Assembly (NCBI RefSeq): GCF_020509005.1
Contig: NC_063016.1
Coordinates: forward strand, 1,488,001-1,552,000
Direction: 5' to 3'
DNA length: 64,000 bases
Source of the DNA: Fulvia fulva
Taxonomy: Eukaryota > Ascomycota > Dothideomycetes > Mycosphaerellales > Mycosphaerellaceae
Each line of letters begins with the position of its first letter. Position 1 is the stretch's first letter. The translations under genes were made by a program, and so were the position numbers. The notes under the pieces are model-generated. The model saw only the letters and a list, made by a program, of their open reading frames with translations. It was not told the origin of the DNA and made no database searches. Positions 13,138 through 25,759 of this stretch are shown here, piece by piece.

Positions 13138-16100
13138 AGCCTTCTATATATATATATTGTTTATTAAGCTATTATAGAGCCTGTTAGCCTATATAGCTAT
13201 ACTACCTACTTCTAGTTATAAAGGGAAAACTCGTATTATAGAGTAAAAACCCCCTCTCCTCTCCTATACGTTCTTAACCTTACTCTCTTTCGTGTTTTCC
13301 TTATTAAGGGTACACTAGTGTTATAGGCCTGCCCTAATAACTACCCTGTCTACACCCCCTTAACCTCCCGCCTCTTCTCTATCTACTCCTCCGTCTCGCT
13401 AGCTAGCGCGAACTGTTTAAGAAAGCCCTACTATAGTATCTACTATACTATCCGTTTTACGTCTCGCTTGTCCGTTACGATTAACTAGTAGTCGCGTCTT
13501 ACTACCTTAGCTCTCTACTAGCCTCGTCCTTCTACCTATTACGGGCACCGTAGTATTATATACTCCGGGTTCTATAACGGGTAGTTATACTAGTATACTA
13601 GGCTATATACGTCCGGGACTTTCCTTCTATATAGGTAGGCCCTTAACCCGATATATTCGGACCTAATCTATATCGCGATACTTACTTCGGCCCTTATTAG
13701 GTTACGGTAGAGTAGGTAGTTATGTCTCTAGAAGAGGCGTAAGGCTAGGGGTCCTCGATTTAGTAGGGGATTCTCTTTCTATTCCTGTTCCTAAAGGTAG
13801 CCTACTACCTACTCTACGAGGCTTTACGTCTTTACCTTATTACCCTTTTTCCTCCGTATCTTTTCCTCCTCCTCCTTCCTCTCTAGCCACTCCTAGGTTC
13901 GCTTAACGACTTTAAACGTACGTAGGTCGTCTTGCTTTTAGCTTTAACGTACCCTAAGGCTAGGTAGTCGGTTATACCTCCTAGTAATCTTCTCCGTAGA
14001 GTCCCGAATAGCTTATTATACTAGATAATCCGCCGTCTTCCTAGCGTATTAGATCCTCATTCCCTTAATATAATGTTTAATCGGGGGGACCCTATCTCTA
14101 CCTCCGCTACTCTCGTTAGCGTTATCTTATAGGCTCTTAGTATCCGTCTAAGGTTCGCGGCCTACGTCCGGTTTAGGGGTCCCTCTATCCGCTTCGGGAT
14201 CGGTTTACCTACTCCTCCTATCCCCTATATCTAGGCCTCGTAGAGTATTACTAGTTTTACGATCGTCTTATATATAATCCTTACTTTACTAAACGTAGCT
14301 CCCTATATTAACGTTATAAGTCTAGTTATTATAGCCTCGTTAACCTAGGCTCTATTCTAGGCTTTCCTAATCTAGGGGTTCTAGCTAAGCTTAGGGTCTA
14401 GCTAGATTCCTAGGACTCGTAGTTTAGGAGAGGGCTTCGTTACGTAACCCTAGATAGTTACCGTTACTTATATATTATAGTAGGTTCTTGCCTTACTAAA
14501 GTAGATAAGCTAGTACTTTTCCGGGGCGAAACGGGCGCCGTGTCGACGTGCCTATTCCTCGTATACTTCGTGTCTTTCTATAAGTAGCCGGTAGTTTTCT
14601 TCGGTCGTCGTTAACTAGGCTAGGATATTCGTATCGTCGACGAACCCCGAGGCCGACGTTTATAGTGAGGTGAGTAGTAGGATTAGGTCCGCTATAAAGA
14701 TTAAGAAGAGGATCGGGGATAGTATTAAGCACTAGGGGATCCCGTATTATATATATATAAGGTTACCCTCCTTACGCTTCCTAAGGACAATCTACGTTAT
14801 TCTCTCCTTAAGGAAGGAGTTTACGAAAATTATTACCTACCGCGGGATTCCTTTTTACCGTAGGATATAGAGGAGTCGCTCGTAGGAGACGTTATCGAAT
14901 GCCCCTAAGATATCGAGAGATAATAGTAATATAACCCTATTCCGTCTATAGTACTAGAGAGTATAAATCTGTTCGGTAATAAGCTCTATAGCTATTAGGG
15001 TAGATCGTTTACTCCTACTACCTATCTATATCTCTAGGAGTAGGTTGTTGTCCTCGACGAGCTATATAATTCTTCTTACTACGACCTTCTCTAGTATCTT
15101 TCTAATTGTATTTAGGAGTACGATCGGCCTATAGGACTTTAGCTTTGTATAGTCTTCCTTCTATAGCTTCTTTAGGACGACTATAAGGGACTGCCTAAAT
15201 AGCCGTAGATAGTACCCCTTACGTAGGTAAGCCGTAAATAGTTCGGCGAGGTATAGGGCGACTTCTTCTTTATATTCTTTAAGGAGGATGTTTAGGATTC
15301 CGTCGGGTCCGGGGGCCTTACGGCCCTTTAGCTTTCCTATAATCTCCTTTATCTCCTCCTCGCCTACTGTCTAGTACATATCGAGTAGCTCTAGGTAGAT
15401 CGTTCCCTCTATATCCGTTAGGTCGGCCGTTAACTATATCGTAAAGAAGTAGACGGCGAATACCTTTGCCTTCGCTTCCGGCGTTATCTATATTATGCCT
15501 ATTATATCCTAGATCAGGGGGAAGTGTAGTGTCCTATCCCCGTCTCCGGCCCTTACCTACTTTATAAGCCGCTATATCTACTCCGGGTTCTCTATTATAA
15601 GACCTATAGTTACCCTCTAGTCTTATCGCTTGTCTCGTCGTATTTAGGCCTTCTTTACCTAACTTGCTTCCTAGTACTCGTCCTACGCTTCTTAGCTTTA
15701 CTTCTTCGTCTATTTTTGCCTTACCCTCCTTACGTCCTTAACTTTAGCTAAGTACTCTAGGGTCTAGAAGGGCTTCTAGTGCTTCGAGGGCCTTAGTTCT
15801 AGTATATATTCCTCGGCCGCCTACTATATCGTCGTTATTATCTGTTCTGCCGTACTATTAAGCTCGGCTTCCGTCTCCCCGATACTAGTGTTATTTAGGT
15901 ACTATTTAAGTAGATTCCGGATCTCCTCCTAGGGAGCTTTTTTCTAGTTAAGGCGCTTTTTACCCCGAAGCTCCTCTTCTATCCCTATCGCTATTGTTGT
16001 CTAGATAGAGATGTAGTCTAACCCTACCTCTAGGGCAAGGTTAGGTCTATACTCTACTAGCCTTATTACTACGTCCCTTAATAGAAAGTATAGGTCGATA

Positions 16101-16429
16101 GTACTCGCGCTTATTCTTACCTTCTACGTCTCTATACCCTTTAGGGTTACGAGCTCTATGTCCCTACTTTCCGTAATCTCTAGGAGCTTACTACCTAGAT
16201 ATACGTAAGGGGGGTGAATTCTAGCCCCTAAGTTAGATAGTAGAGGTTAAAGTCGCCTAGGAGGATATAGTTTATATCCCCTTAGTCGAGTACCTAGTTA
16301 AGTCGTACTAGCGTACCGAGGTCTCTACTCGTTCTTCCCTAAGGAGGAGGGTTATAGAGGTTATATATCTAGATAGGTCCTTAACTCGTAGTGATTAAGA
16401 TAGTCGTAATGTCTCCTTAACTTCCTTCC
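13138..16429 (-). mobile_element. LINE-C, RIP-degraded ORF2 with TA-repeat tail
   Basis: A minus-strand LINE with a (TA)n tail at about 13,145-13,160, a 3' UTR to about 13,400, and ORF2 remnants up to the endonuclease near 16,240. The RT active-site region lies near 14,640 and reads GFVDDTNIL in one frame. It is diverged from LINE-A/E and LINE-D and so looks like a separate subfamily. Its 5' end is truncated within the endonuclease and joined to module copy 3. Its 3' UTR recurs alone at 43,561-43,796. Confidence 0.75.
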
Positions 16430-17518
16430 GGTAAGAAAGGAATCGTATTTAGTAAGCTAGCTACGAGATAAGGTAATAAGTCTTAACCGTGCTTTCCTAC
16501 TTATCTAGTACTACCGTATAGCCTCGTTTCGAGAGGTTAGCCCGGAGTAAAACCTTCCCTCTACGCCCTGCCTCCTTATTTGCTCCTTAAGCTAATATCT
16601 ACCTCTATAGGCCTAAGCCCTTTAGTACTCTCTATTGACCGACATACGTATCCGTCCTCTCGGGCTATATAGACAGTATTAGCCGTCGCTACTAGTATAT
16701 ACTACGCCCTAGGTTTTGACGCCCTTCACGTTACCGTAGCCTATCTCTAGAAAGCGGCCGTCTATACCTCGTAGGTTTGCTTAGGTTATACACTACGCCA
16801 GGTAGCGTACTCCTTACGTTTCTACCTACTAACTAATATAAAGTTCCTTATTACCCTACCCTCGATCCTCCCCGATTATAGAACTAATCTACTTGTATTA
16901 TACGTCTTTTCCCCGTCCTAATAGCCGTCTTTTCCTTACTTAGGCTATCGTCTTTTCCTCGTCGTAATCTACTATATTAGACTAGGTACGTTATGTAGCG
17001 GGATAGGTTATGCCTTAGGTAAAACTATCGTTCCTATACCGGGTATTTAATAGGCCCTTATAGGCTTCGTCGCGTGTCTACCTACCTACCGTATTACCCG
17101 CTAGTAAACACTAGATTGTTTCGTAGTCCGCTCGACGCCGTCGTATAGTCCGCTTAGTTATTGTTCTATAGTCCGCTCGTCTAATATTCGTCGCTTAGCC
17201 CGCTCGGTTTATAGTCTCCGGAGGTAAAAATTCTATACTTATACTAGAGGTGTCCTATCGAGCGTATAGGCTACGGTTCCGCGCCCTTCTTATACGTAGA
17301 AAGAAGAGGGACTCGCTCCCGATACGAGTATACGCTCGTTAGATAGTTTTTATACCCGTTTTACTAGTAGCCCTCTATTCGCCGTAGCTTCGCCTACGTT
17401 ACGCGCCCGTCGCGCCTACGACGCTCTAGCGTAAGAATACTTAGCTCTCTAGTAGTAAGACGAGAGGTTAGTAGCCGATACTACGTATAGATAATTCTCG
17501 TCGTCGACTACTACTAAC
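16430..17518 (-). repeat. 1.08-kb module, copy 3, fused to LINE-C
   Basis: A full-length (1,089 bp) reverse-complement copy of the module at 846-1924, with the same two ends. The partner LINE belongs to a different subfamily and its endonuclease is entered at another point (ggaaggaagttaagg after cttacc). The same module end with three different LINE continuations argues that the module is a discrete unit rather than part of one LINE. Confidence 0.7.
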
Positions 17519-18399
17519 TATTAGTAACTTTACTAATAAGCTTACTATATCGCTTTTACCTACTTACCTATAGCTTAAAGCGATAAAGGAGTTACGAATT
17601 AAGTAGTATAGGTAGGTAAAGGAGGGTTAATAGCTATATCTATATAACCGTACTTTACTTCGTTTTCTTTATTACGGTAGCTCCGTAAGTAAAGGATTCG
17701 GATTGGGTCACGTGACTCTTGATCACGCGACATTGATGACTAAGCTCGGCCCGAGCGCGACCTTAGCTTCTCTTAAGAAGCCTTCTCTCTCTTAGAACTA
17801 CCTTCTCTCTTTAGCTATCGACTTCGTTAATAAACTACTACTATACTCGCCTACTATAGCCTCGTAACACTTCGATAGCTCGATAATAAGGACGCTACTA
17901 TATATAGCGCCGTTTATAAAAAAGCCGCGACTCCGCGTACTCGAAGCCGCGATATCGCGTATCTTCGGAAGTCGCGATATATAGCGACTTCCTTAGTACT
18001 AGCAATAGGTATCGTAGTGCTCTCTTCTTAAAAGCTAATACGAATAAGGCGTAAGATAGGGCGTAAACGTATTAATACCTTAGAATCGAATAAGTTCTAT
18101 AAAGAAGAGAAGATTAGAAAGTCGCGAAGCCGCGATAAAGTAAACGTCGAGGTTAGGGTCTAGGGTCCGGGCGCCCTAGCGTACTAGGTCACGTAATACT
18201 AAGTATAGCCCTACGAGGTGAACCGTAATAGTAGAGTATATCCGTAAGGAAGAACCGTACTATTAGGAAGCGCTATCTTACGTCGGGTTAACCGTAGAGA
18301 GACTATATATCTTACCGTAGTAAGCCTTAAGTCGAGAGTCTATATTATACCGTAGTATACCTTGAATAAGCTAACTATATATTAAGCCTTAGCTTGCCT
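17519..18399. other. Unassigned degraded repeat DNA with palindromes
   Basis: No gene is visible. The stretch is mostly TpA-rich, but 17,690-17,760 keeps CpA and TpG, including the perfect palindrome gtcacgtgac at 17,707-17,716. A hairpin with 9-bp arms (ggaagtcgc, 8-nt loop, gcgacttcc) lies at 17,967-17,992 among repeated aagccgcga words. The CT-rich run and aataaa-like words near 17,770-17,850 could be an LTR relic, but no partner LTR was found. Confidence 0.4.
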
Positions 18400-18929
18400 T
18401 TAGTTATATCTATATTACGCGAGCGTTATAGGGTCGACTATCGGTAACGATATCTAGGTCGTCTAATATCTAACCTTTAGGCTTACGCTATCTAGGTAGT
18501 AGACCGGCCGCTAACGGGTTCTTATAATAATAATCTACTATCGCTTCCTTAGTACTACCTTTTAATTTACTATAAGGCACTTCTATAATAGTACTACCTT
18601 CCTAACGGACGGTATACTTTACGTACTTCTTAGCTCTACTAGTCTATCTACTATCTATAATCGCCTTAACCGCGTATTTATCTAGCTCTTTACTATCGCC
18701 TTCGGAGGCCTCGATAAGTAGTTAACTTTAGCTTTAATTAGGGAATAGGTCGTCGTTTACTAGGCGTAGTACGCTAGTATAGAACCTCGGGTATATACGT
18801 ATACTTTCCTAAAGGTCGAGCTCGTATACGTCTACGTTAATCTTACGAGTAATCGTAAAGGGACCTATATTCTTATAGTATTACTCTATACTTACTAATC
18901 GGTCCGAAATAAGTAGGCCTACTTATAAG
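18400..18929 (-). mobile_element. Gypsy integrase C-terminal/chromodomain-like remnant
   Basis: Reading the minus strand near 18,780-18,880 gives a segment resembling the integrase C-terminal domain of fungal Ty3/gypsy Pol (IGPFTITRKINVDVYELDL, then YPVFHISLL). A possible chromodomain-like stretch follows towards 18,500. It is interrupted by stops and lacks the rest of Pol. It appears to be the DNA into which gypsy-2 inserted, and may itself be a third gypsy element. Confidence 0.55.
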
Positions 18930-18977
18930 TACTCTATACTTACTAATCGGTCCGAAATAAGTAGGCCTACTTATAAG
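18882..18977. repeat. 48-bp tandem duplication at the edge of the gypsy-2 LTR
   Basis: The 48-bp unit starting tactctatacttactaatcg is present twice in a row, at 18,882 and 18,930. The second copy runs into the first bases of the LTR at 18,972 (tataag), because the unit itself ends in ttataag. Confidence 0.85.
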
Positions 18978-19155
18978 GGCGCGCGTACTATAGGGTCTAA
19001 GAGAGATAGTTATTGTTCTATAAAGCTACGAAAGAGGAGCGCGAGGCGCGGCGAAGTTATAAAGTAAAGCTAAGCCGCGCTAACCCGATACGGAAGGTCC
19101 GTAGTTCAGCCGGGCCGACGTAGCTATAGTAAGGGGTTACGGGCTACCTATAATA
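18972..19155 (-). repeat. Gypsy-2 3' LTR (184 bp)
   Basis: It matches the 184-bp LTR at 43,377-43,560 and the two gypsy-1 LTRs. Both gypsy-2 LTRs share the variant end cctataata. A C-rich stretch at about 19,168-19,180 is the complement of a polypurine tract just inside this LTR. Confidence 0.85.
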
Positions 19156-20923
19156 GTCCCGTAATAGTACCCCCCTCCTAAAATACGCCTTAGTCCTCTA
19201 AGCGTTATATACCTTATAAGGCTACTTACCTATCGAGCTCTATAATTACGCGAACGCCTAATTATCCTCTAGTACCCTATCGTTATCCAATAATATTGTA
19301 TTCGCTCTATTAAGACTATCCTCGACCGGCTTCCTTCGAGAAACATATTACCTAGTTAGCTAGCTTACCCTAGACCTAAGTCTGTCTTCGGCTAGTACTC
19401 GTATATAATCCTTATAACTACGGTTAGGTATTATTATAGGCCCTACGGGTCCTACTCGAGTATCGGTATAACTACCGTTACGGTCGTAGAGCTAAGGGCG
19501 GCGAGTTTTACTTATACCGGTAACCCTAGTTATAAGAGTAGGCTTTCTCGTAACCTGACTTATATAGCGGTACGTAGTAAATATATACGGATTAGATTCT
19601 ATTAAAGATAAGGCTCGAGTCGACTTATTCGTAACGGTATCTCTATTAATCCTAATCGTATTAAGTCCGAGCACCTTAGCGTCTAGCGGTAACTAGTTAG
19701 ATAGAGCTACAAAACCTATAGGTATAGACAACTCCGGCCGGTTATAGTAAAAGTCTATAATAGCGGTAGCTACCCTCGTAAATAGGTCCTTAGTAGGTTA
19801 CTAAGTTTTACTATCCTCTATATCCTAATGTCCGACCTATCGCACCTTATACTCTATATCGACCTTACGCTTATACCTATTCTTTACCTTCCTAGTACGC
19901 TTCCTCGTATATATATCTAAGATCTTATCTACCTCGTACTCGATCGCCGCGGGTACCGCTATAATATCGGCCTCGGCATTAGCTTCCGTCGTATTAGGAA
20001 CTATAACTACGGGTAGCGGCGGTATAAGGTGCTATCCCTCTAGCGGCGGTAGGTTAGTATCGTCGGCGCGCTATAGTAGCGACGTATAGAATAGTTATCG
20101 AGTCTAGCTAACGTATCGGAGAGCTTTAGCTTATAGGAGAGCTTCGAGGGCATAACTTCTACGATCTAGTATAGTCTAGTATATCGTCGATCTAGTTTCT
20201 TAGAAGGGCGTATCGTATAGATATTCTTCGTACTAAGGAATACCTAATAGCCTACCTTATAGTCGGGTAAGATACGGCGATATCGGTTAGCGGCCTTAGC
20301 TTATAAGGCTTAGGACATTCTTATATTCTCTTAGAGGAACTGATATAGCTCGTAAAGGCGTCGGGTAAATACTTCGGGGGATTTGCTATCGAGTCGCTAA
20401 AGAGTCGTTATCTAGCGGCGATCCCCGCCTACCTATAAGTCGATACGTTCTATAAACTCGGGGTTATATCTAAGGTTTACGTAGAAAGGTAAGATACCGG
20501 TAGTCTCTAATACGTAGTTATTAATAGCAAACTAAGCTAGGCATAGCTATTTAGCCTAGTCACTCTATACCTTATTAACGTAGGCGCGTAAGTACTATTA
20601 TATATTCTAATTAGTACGCTTAGACCACCGTCCGTCTCGGGGAAATATAATGAACTTAGCTTACGTTAAATCCGTAGTATCTTATATAGCTACTTCTAGA
20701 AAGTTACGATAAACTATTTTCCTCTATTAGAGGTAATCGTGTCCGGGAGCCTACGTCGACTAAATACGTGCTTTAAGAATAGGCGCGCTACATTCTTCGC
20801 CGTTATAGCTCTAATAAGAATAAGTTCTACTTCTTTCGTTAGGCGGTCCGTAACGGTTATAATGTTATTATAAGTCATGCCGTCGAGTTCGCTATCTAGT
20901 AAGTCTACTACAAAGTCGACTAA

Positions 20924-20936
20924 TATATAGCGCTAA
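20924..20936. repeat. Target-site duplication, left, of the LINE-1 insertion
   Basis: tatatagcgctaa here is repeated exactly at 25,955-25,967. Joining the two flanks at this word restores continuous gypsy-2 sequence. Confidence 0.85.
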
Positions 20937-21092
20937 TTGCACCCTATAGACGACGAAGTACTCGACTTGATAGCGAGTAACGTAATTGCCCTTAATACCC
21001 CGAAGGACCTAGGTACCTAGAAGAGAGGGGGACTCTAAGGATCGAATATAAACTCGAGGCGTCGTTAGACTATATACTAGTTAGGGATATCT
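20937..21092 (+). mobile_element. RIP-mutated LINE-D endonuclease fragment at the 5' end of LINE-1
   Basis: This segment matches 37,605-37,810 of LINE-D copy 2, with about 70 bp (37,703-37,772) missing. It lies inside the TSD that bounds LINE-1. The missing piece lacks GT-AG ends. The joint to LINE-1 falls at about 21,092 (ttagg to gatatctcg). Confidence 0.8.
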
Positions 21093-21116
21093 CGCGCGGG
21101 CATAGAAGAAGGCACG

Positions 21117-22376
21117 ATGATAGCGATCGCAGGAAACGACCAGGAGCAGGAGAGTAACGAGTGGAAGGAGGTCTGCAGGAAGGCAGAAACAATGGCAATG
21201 GCAGGAGATGGCGAGCACCCAGAAAGAGCACTTAAGGGGATGATTTTGGAGCTCCTTGGAGGGCTAAAGGCACTAAGGAGCCAAACAGGACAGATCATTA
21301 ACAGGACAGTAGCAGCAGCAGCAAAGAAGAGGACACAGGAAGGCCAGAAACTAAGCCAACCAACCTGGGCAGCAGTTGCATCCCAAAACCCTCCCCCCCA
21401 GAAAACAGCTATCAAGGTCTACATTTCCGACCAGCAAGAGCAGAAAGAGATTGAGGGCCTGTCAGGCAAGGAGATCATACAGAAGATTGGGATACAAGGC
21501 ATCATTGGAGCCAGGAAAGAGAAGGGAGGTGTCCTTAAGCTGTTCACAGCACAGGAGCAAGACAGGAAGAGGCTAGAGACACAGAAGGAGTGGACAGTCA
21601 AACTAGGCAAGACGGCTAAGGTCTCACACTAACAAAATATGGTTATTGCCTATAGGATGACCACAAAGTTTGACATTGAAGGAGACCTTAAGAGGCTGCA
21701 GGACCAGAACCAGGCTGTATGCCCAGGGCTACAGATCACAAAAGCAGCATGGGTCAACAGAAAGACAAAGGACACAAAGAGAGAGTCTTCTCTAGTGCTC
21801 TGGATAGGCACTGTAGAACAGGCAAACACCGTGCTTGACAAGGGCATCTTCTGGGAATGCGAAAGAATGGACACAGAAATCCATAGAAGCACCCACAGAC
21901 TACTGCAATGCTTCAAGTGCCAACAGTATGGTCATATCTCTACTAGATGCCCAAGCCAAAAGGACACTTGTTCCCACTGTGCTGGTAGCCACAAAGTACA
22001 GAATTGCACAGCCCCAAAGAGTGAAGCCAGATGTGCATGCTGTGGAAAGAAACACCCTTCCTGGTCCCAAGACTGCACAGCTAGGATTGAGGCAAAGAGG
22101 AGGGCAAGAGAAGCCAGGATCAACACCCCTATCAGATTCCAGACAGGGACAATCACCCAAGAACCCCTAAGGACTGTCTACAACCCTCTGAAAAGAGGCA
22201 GAACAGAAGAGACCACACAGGCCCAAGGCCACCCTGCTTTGGGTAGACCAAAATCAATTGTGGTTGCAGGAAGAGACCCGTCACAAAGCAGGCTCAACCT
22301 TACCACAATCCCAAATAGCAGCCAGCAGCAGGAAGCACGAGAAGACCAGCAGGAGACCAGCATGGATGAGTCATGA
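21117..22376 (+). pseudogene. LINE-1 ORF1 (Gag-like, CCHC zinc knuckles), one in-frame stop
   Basis: The frame is open from 21,117 to 22,376 except for a TAA at 21,630-21,632, giving 171 codons before the stop and 247 codons after it up to the terminal stop. After the stop there are zinc knuckles: CFKCQQYGHISTRC (C-x2-C-x4-H-x4-C), then CSHCAGSHKVQNC, then a third, CACCGKKHPSWSQDC. Such proteins coat LINE RNA in the ribonucleoprotein particle. LINE-D ORF1 has the same layout, and its aligned residue at the stop is a lysine. The end overlaps the ORF2 start by 4 nt, a usual coupling in two-ORF LINEs. Confidence 0.85.
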
Positions 22377-25300
22377 TTGAGACACCCAATCTTACCACTA
22401 TCCAGTACAATGTCAACAAAAGCCAACACAAGGTCCAGAGAAGCTTTCTCCAAGCACTGGACCCAAAGAAACACCTAGTCATTGCAGTCCAGGAACCTTG
22501 GATCAACAGCAAATCTAACAGACCATCTACTGCTAACGACCCAAGGTATCACACACTCCTAGCCAAACAAGGCACCCCTAGAACATGCATGTACATCAGC
22601 AAAGAGATGGCAACAGACAGCTAGGAACAAATCTAATAGGAAGGGGGAGACATCACCTCAGTCAGACTCAACACCAACCGAGGCAGCATCCACATCCACA
22701 GTGTATACAACCCCCCCCCCAGTTCCAGAAGCAGCACCCAGCTAGGCACACTACAACAGCTGCCAGACATCTTGCAGAGTGACTCCCAACACATCGTGCT
22801 GGGAGACTTCAACTTGCACCATCCTACATGGGGATCAGACTTTGCACCTGCCCATCACTTCCTAGCTAACAGACTCCTCTCCACCACCCAAAGCAACAAC
22901 ATGCACCTAGTTACCCCAAAGGGCCTAACTACCTGGTCACAGAGAGCAAGCTCAAGCACCATTGACCTGTGCTTTGCATCACATGACCTGCAGCAGAAGG
23001 TCACCAGATGCTGGGTTAACCAGGACTTGGAGTCCTCATCAGATCACCTCCCAATTCAGGTGGAGTTTGAAACACAGACACAGCAGGAAGGAGACCTAGA
23101 ACCTCAGCTGGCCTGGAAGGCAGCCAACTGGGAACAGATCAGACAAGACCTGGAACAGAAGCTAGCTGGACTAGAGACCAGGAGACTGGAAACAGCCTTA
23201 GACATAGACCAAGCAGTGGCAGAACTGGTTAGAACAATGCAGGAAACTGCGGCAGCCCACACCAGAGAAAAGAAACAGTCACTGTACCAGAAGCCATGCT
23301 GGACAAAGGAATGCTCAGAGAAGGTCAAGGCAGCCAGGCAGGCCAGGAGAGCCCTTACCCAGAGCCACTCCCAGGAAGCATGGGACAGATACAACCAGGC
23401 AACCAGAGACAAGAAGGCCCAGATCAAGAGGGACAAGATGCTGGAGTGGAGGTCAACAGTTGGATCCATTACCCAGAATCCTGAGAAGATGTGGAAACTA
23501 GCAAAGTGGGCAAGACAACCCACATAGGACAGAAACATGCTGCCCCAGTTTCCAAACATTGAAGACCAGGAAGGAGTAATCCAACACACTCTCCCAGGAA
23601 AGGCACAGGCATTGGGGAAACATTTCTTTGGCACACAGGTAGAAGCTGACCTGCAGGATCTGGAGGGCAGTGTGTATCCAACACCACTAGAGCAATCCTG
23701 CACAGTGGGAGAGGGAGAGATCAAGAGCATCATTAAGAGACTCTCAGGAAACAAGGCCCCAGGACCAGATGGGATTCCAAACTTGTTCATTAAGACATGC
23801 AAGGACCAGATCTCCCCTGCACTGTCAAACATCTTTTCACAGTGCATGGCCCAAGGACACTGCCCTAAACACTTCAAGGAGTCACTGACTGTGGTCTTGA
23901 GAAAACCACAGAAAGAGGACTACACAAAGCTAAAGGCATACAGACCTATTGCCTTGCTCAACACACTAGGCAAACTCCTGGAAAAGATCATAGCAGAAAG
24001 GCTGACAAACCTAGCTGAAGAACATGGAATCCTTCCTGAAGAACAGATGGGAGGCAGGAAACAAAGATCAACACTAACAGCTGTGGAACTTATCACAGAG
24101 CAGATCAAGACCCTATGGCACTTTGGGAACAACAAAGCAGCCACACTCCTCTCACTAGACATATCAGGAGCCTTTGACAATGTCTCACACCAGAGGCTGA
24201 TCCACATCCTGAAACAGAAGGCTATCCCTAACTGGACAGTCCAGTTTATCCAGTCCTTCCTCAGAGGCAGAACCACAAGACTAAGACTGGGCAGATACAA
24301 ATCTGACAGCATGCCTACAGAGACAGGAATCCCACAGGGATCAACAATGTCTCCAATCCTGTTTCTCCTCTTTATGGCAGACCTGCCAGCAAAGCTAAAC
24401 TCCAGAAACACATCAGCCTCAGGGTTTGTAGATGACACAAACATCCTAGCCTGGTCAGACAGCACAGAAGAGAACTGCAGAATCTTGCAGAAGAAACACA
24501 AGGAATGTGAGGAATGGGCCAGGAAACATGGAGCCAGATTTGCCCCAGAGAAGTATCAACTCATCCACTTCAGTAGAGCCAGAAACAGACACAATATGCA
24601 AGCCCCAATCACTATTCAGGGACACACAACAGAACCCTCAAGTGAATTAAGGGTGCTAGGAATATGGATGGATCCAAAGCTCAGCTGGGGACCACAGGTC
24701 AAGAAAGCACAGGCAAGAGCAGACAACAACAGGCAATCAATTGACAGGCTTACAGCCTCCACATGGGGAGCCACATTTGCGAAAGCAAAGGTTATGTACA
24801 AGGCCATTGTGAAGCCAGCCATGCTATATGGAGCCCAGATCTGGTCAGCCCAAGACAAGATCCCAAAGAGAATTGCAGATCCCATCAGCAGAGCCCAAGC
24901 CTCCTGTCTGAAAAAGGTGCTTGGAGCATACAAGTCAACTCCAACAAGGGTGGTCGAAATGGAGTCTGGCTCCCCACCAGCCAAGCTCTACCTTCAAGGG
25001 TTGAGATACCAGTATGCAGGAAAGACGTCTGCATACCCAGCCCAGCTAGTAATCCAGAAGGCAGTCAACAAAATCAGGAGCCAGTGCACAAGAAGGCACA
25101 GACAAGCAAGACCCAATCCAGCCCCACAGAAGCAGCAGGACCTGCAGAAGTTCAAAGAACTAACAGAACAGCTGCACCTAGCCCAGCAGGAACAGGACAG
25201 AAGGGCTCAAGGGAGAGGATCAGCAGCCAGCCAAGGGAAGAAGCAACAGTCTCTAGCTGAAAGGATGGCAGGACTCCTCTGGAAGACTGAATGGACAAGA

Positions 25301-25759
25301 ACCCCACAGAGGCCAGGAACCCCAAAGGCACTCCAACAGTTTGGTAGCCACAACTACCTACTGTACTCAGACCTGACCAGGTCAGAAGCAAGCATAGCAA
25401 TACAAATCCGCTCTGAACACATCGGAGTCAGGGCATACCTGCATCAGAGAAAAGTCCCAGGTATCGAAGACAAGAGTTGCCCATGCGGCTACCTGTCCCA
25501 GAATGTCGAACATAGACTTCTGGTTTGCAAAGAATGGAGTACAGGGAGAGGTGAATGGAGGGCAAGGGCAAGGAACAGAAACTTCCAAGCCATGATCAGC
25601 AATAAGGGAGACCTCCAGAGAATTACAAGGTGGATCATCCACCAAGGATTTTTGGAGCAGTTCTCTCTTACTAGGGAAACAGAGAGATGGATTGAGGAGA
25701 GAAAGAAGGAGGAGGAGAGCAGGAAGAGGGGGACAACTCCAGGGTTGCAGACAAGGTAG
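22373..25759 (+). pseudogene. LINE-1 ORF2 (endonuclease + reverse transcriptase), four in-frame stops
   Basis: One frame spans 1,129 codons with stops at 22,622 (TAG), 22,634 (TAA), 22,637 (TAG) and 23,525 (TAG). The endonuclease carries QEPW, GDFN (near 22,800) and SDH. RT carries APGPDG near 23,757, LSLDISGAFD near 24,150, GIPQGS near 24,330 and the catalytic FVDD near 24,430. A C-terminal CPCG-x7-H-x4-C motif lies near 25,480. No RNase H signature was seen. Compared with LINE-D, the stop at 22,622 replaces Trp and the one at 23,525 replaces Gln, both RIP-type changes. The product is unlikely to be made, but the gene is close to intact. Confidence 0.9.

Noticed and set aside
14496..14732. 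78-codon minus-strand frame within LINE-C
   Set aside because: It is a shadow frame of degraded RT. The real RT frame runs beside it and contains stops.
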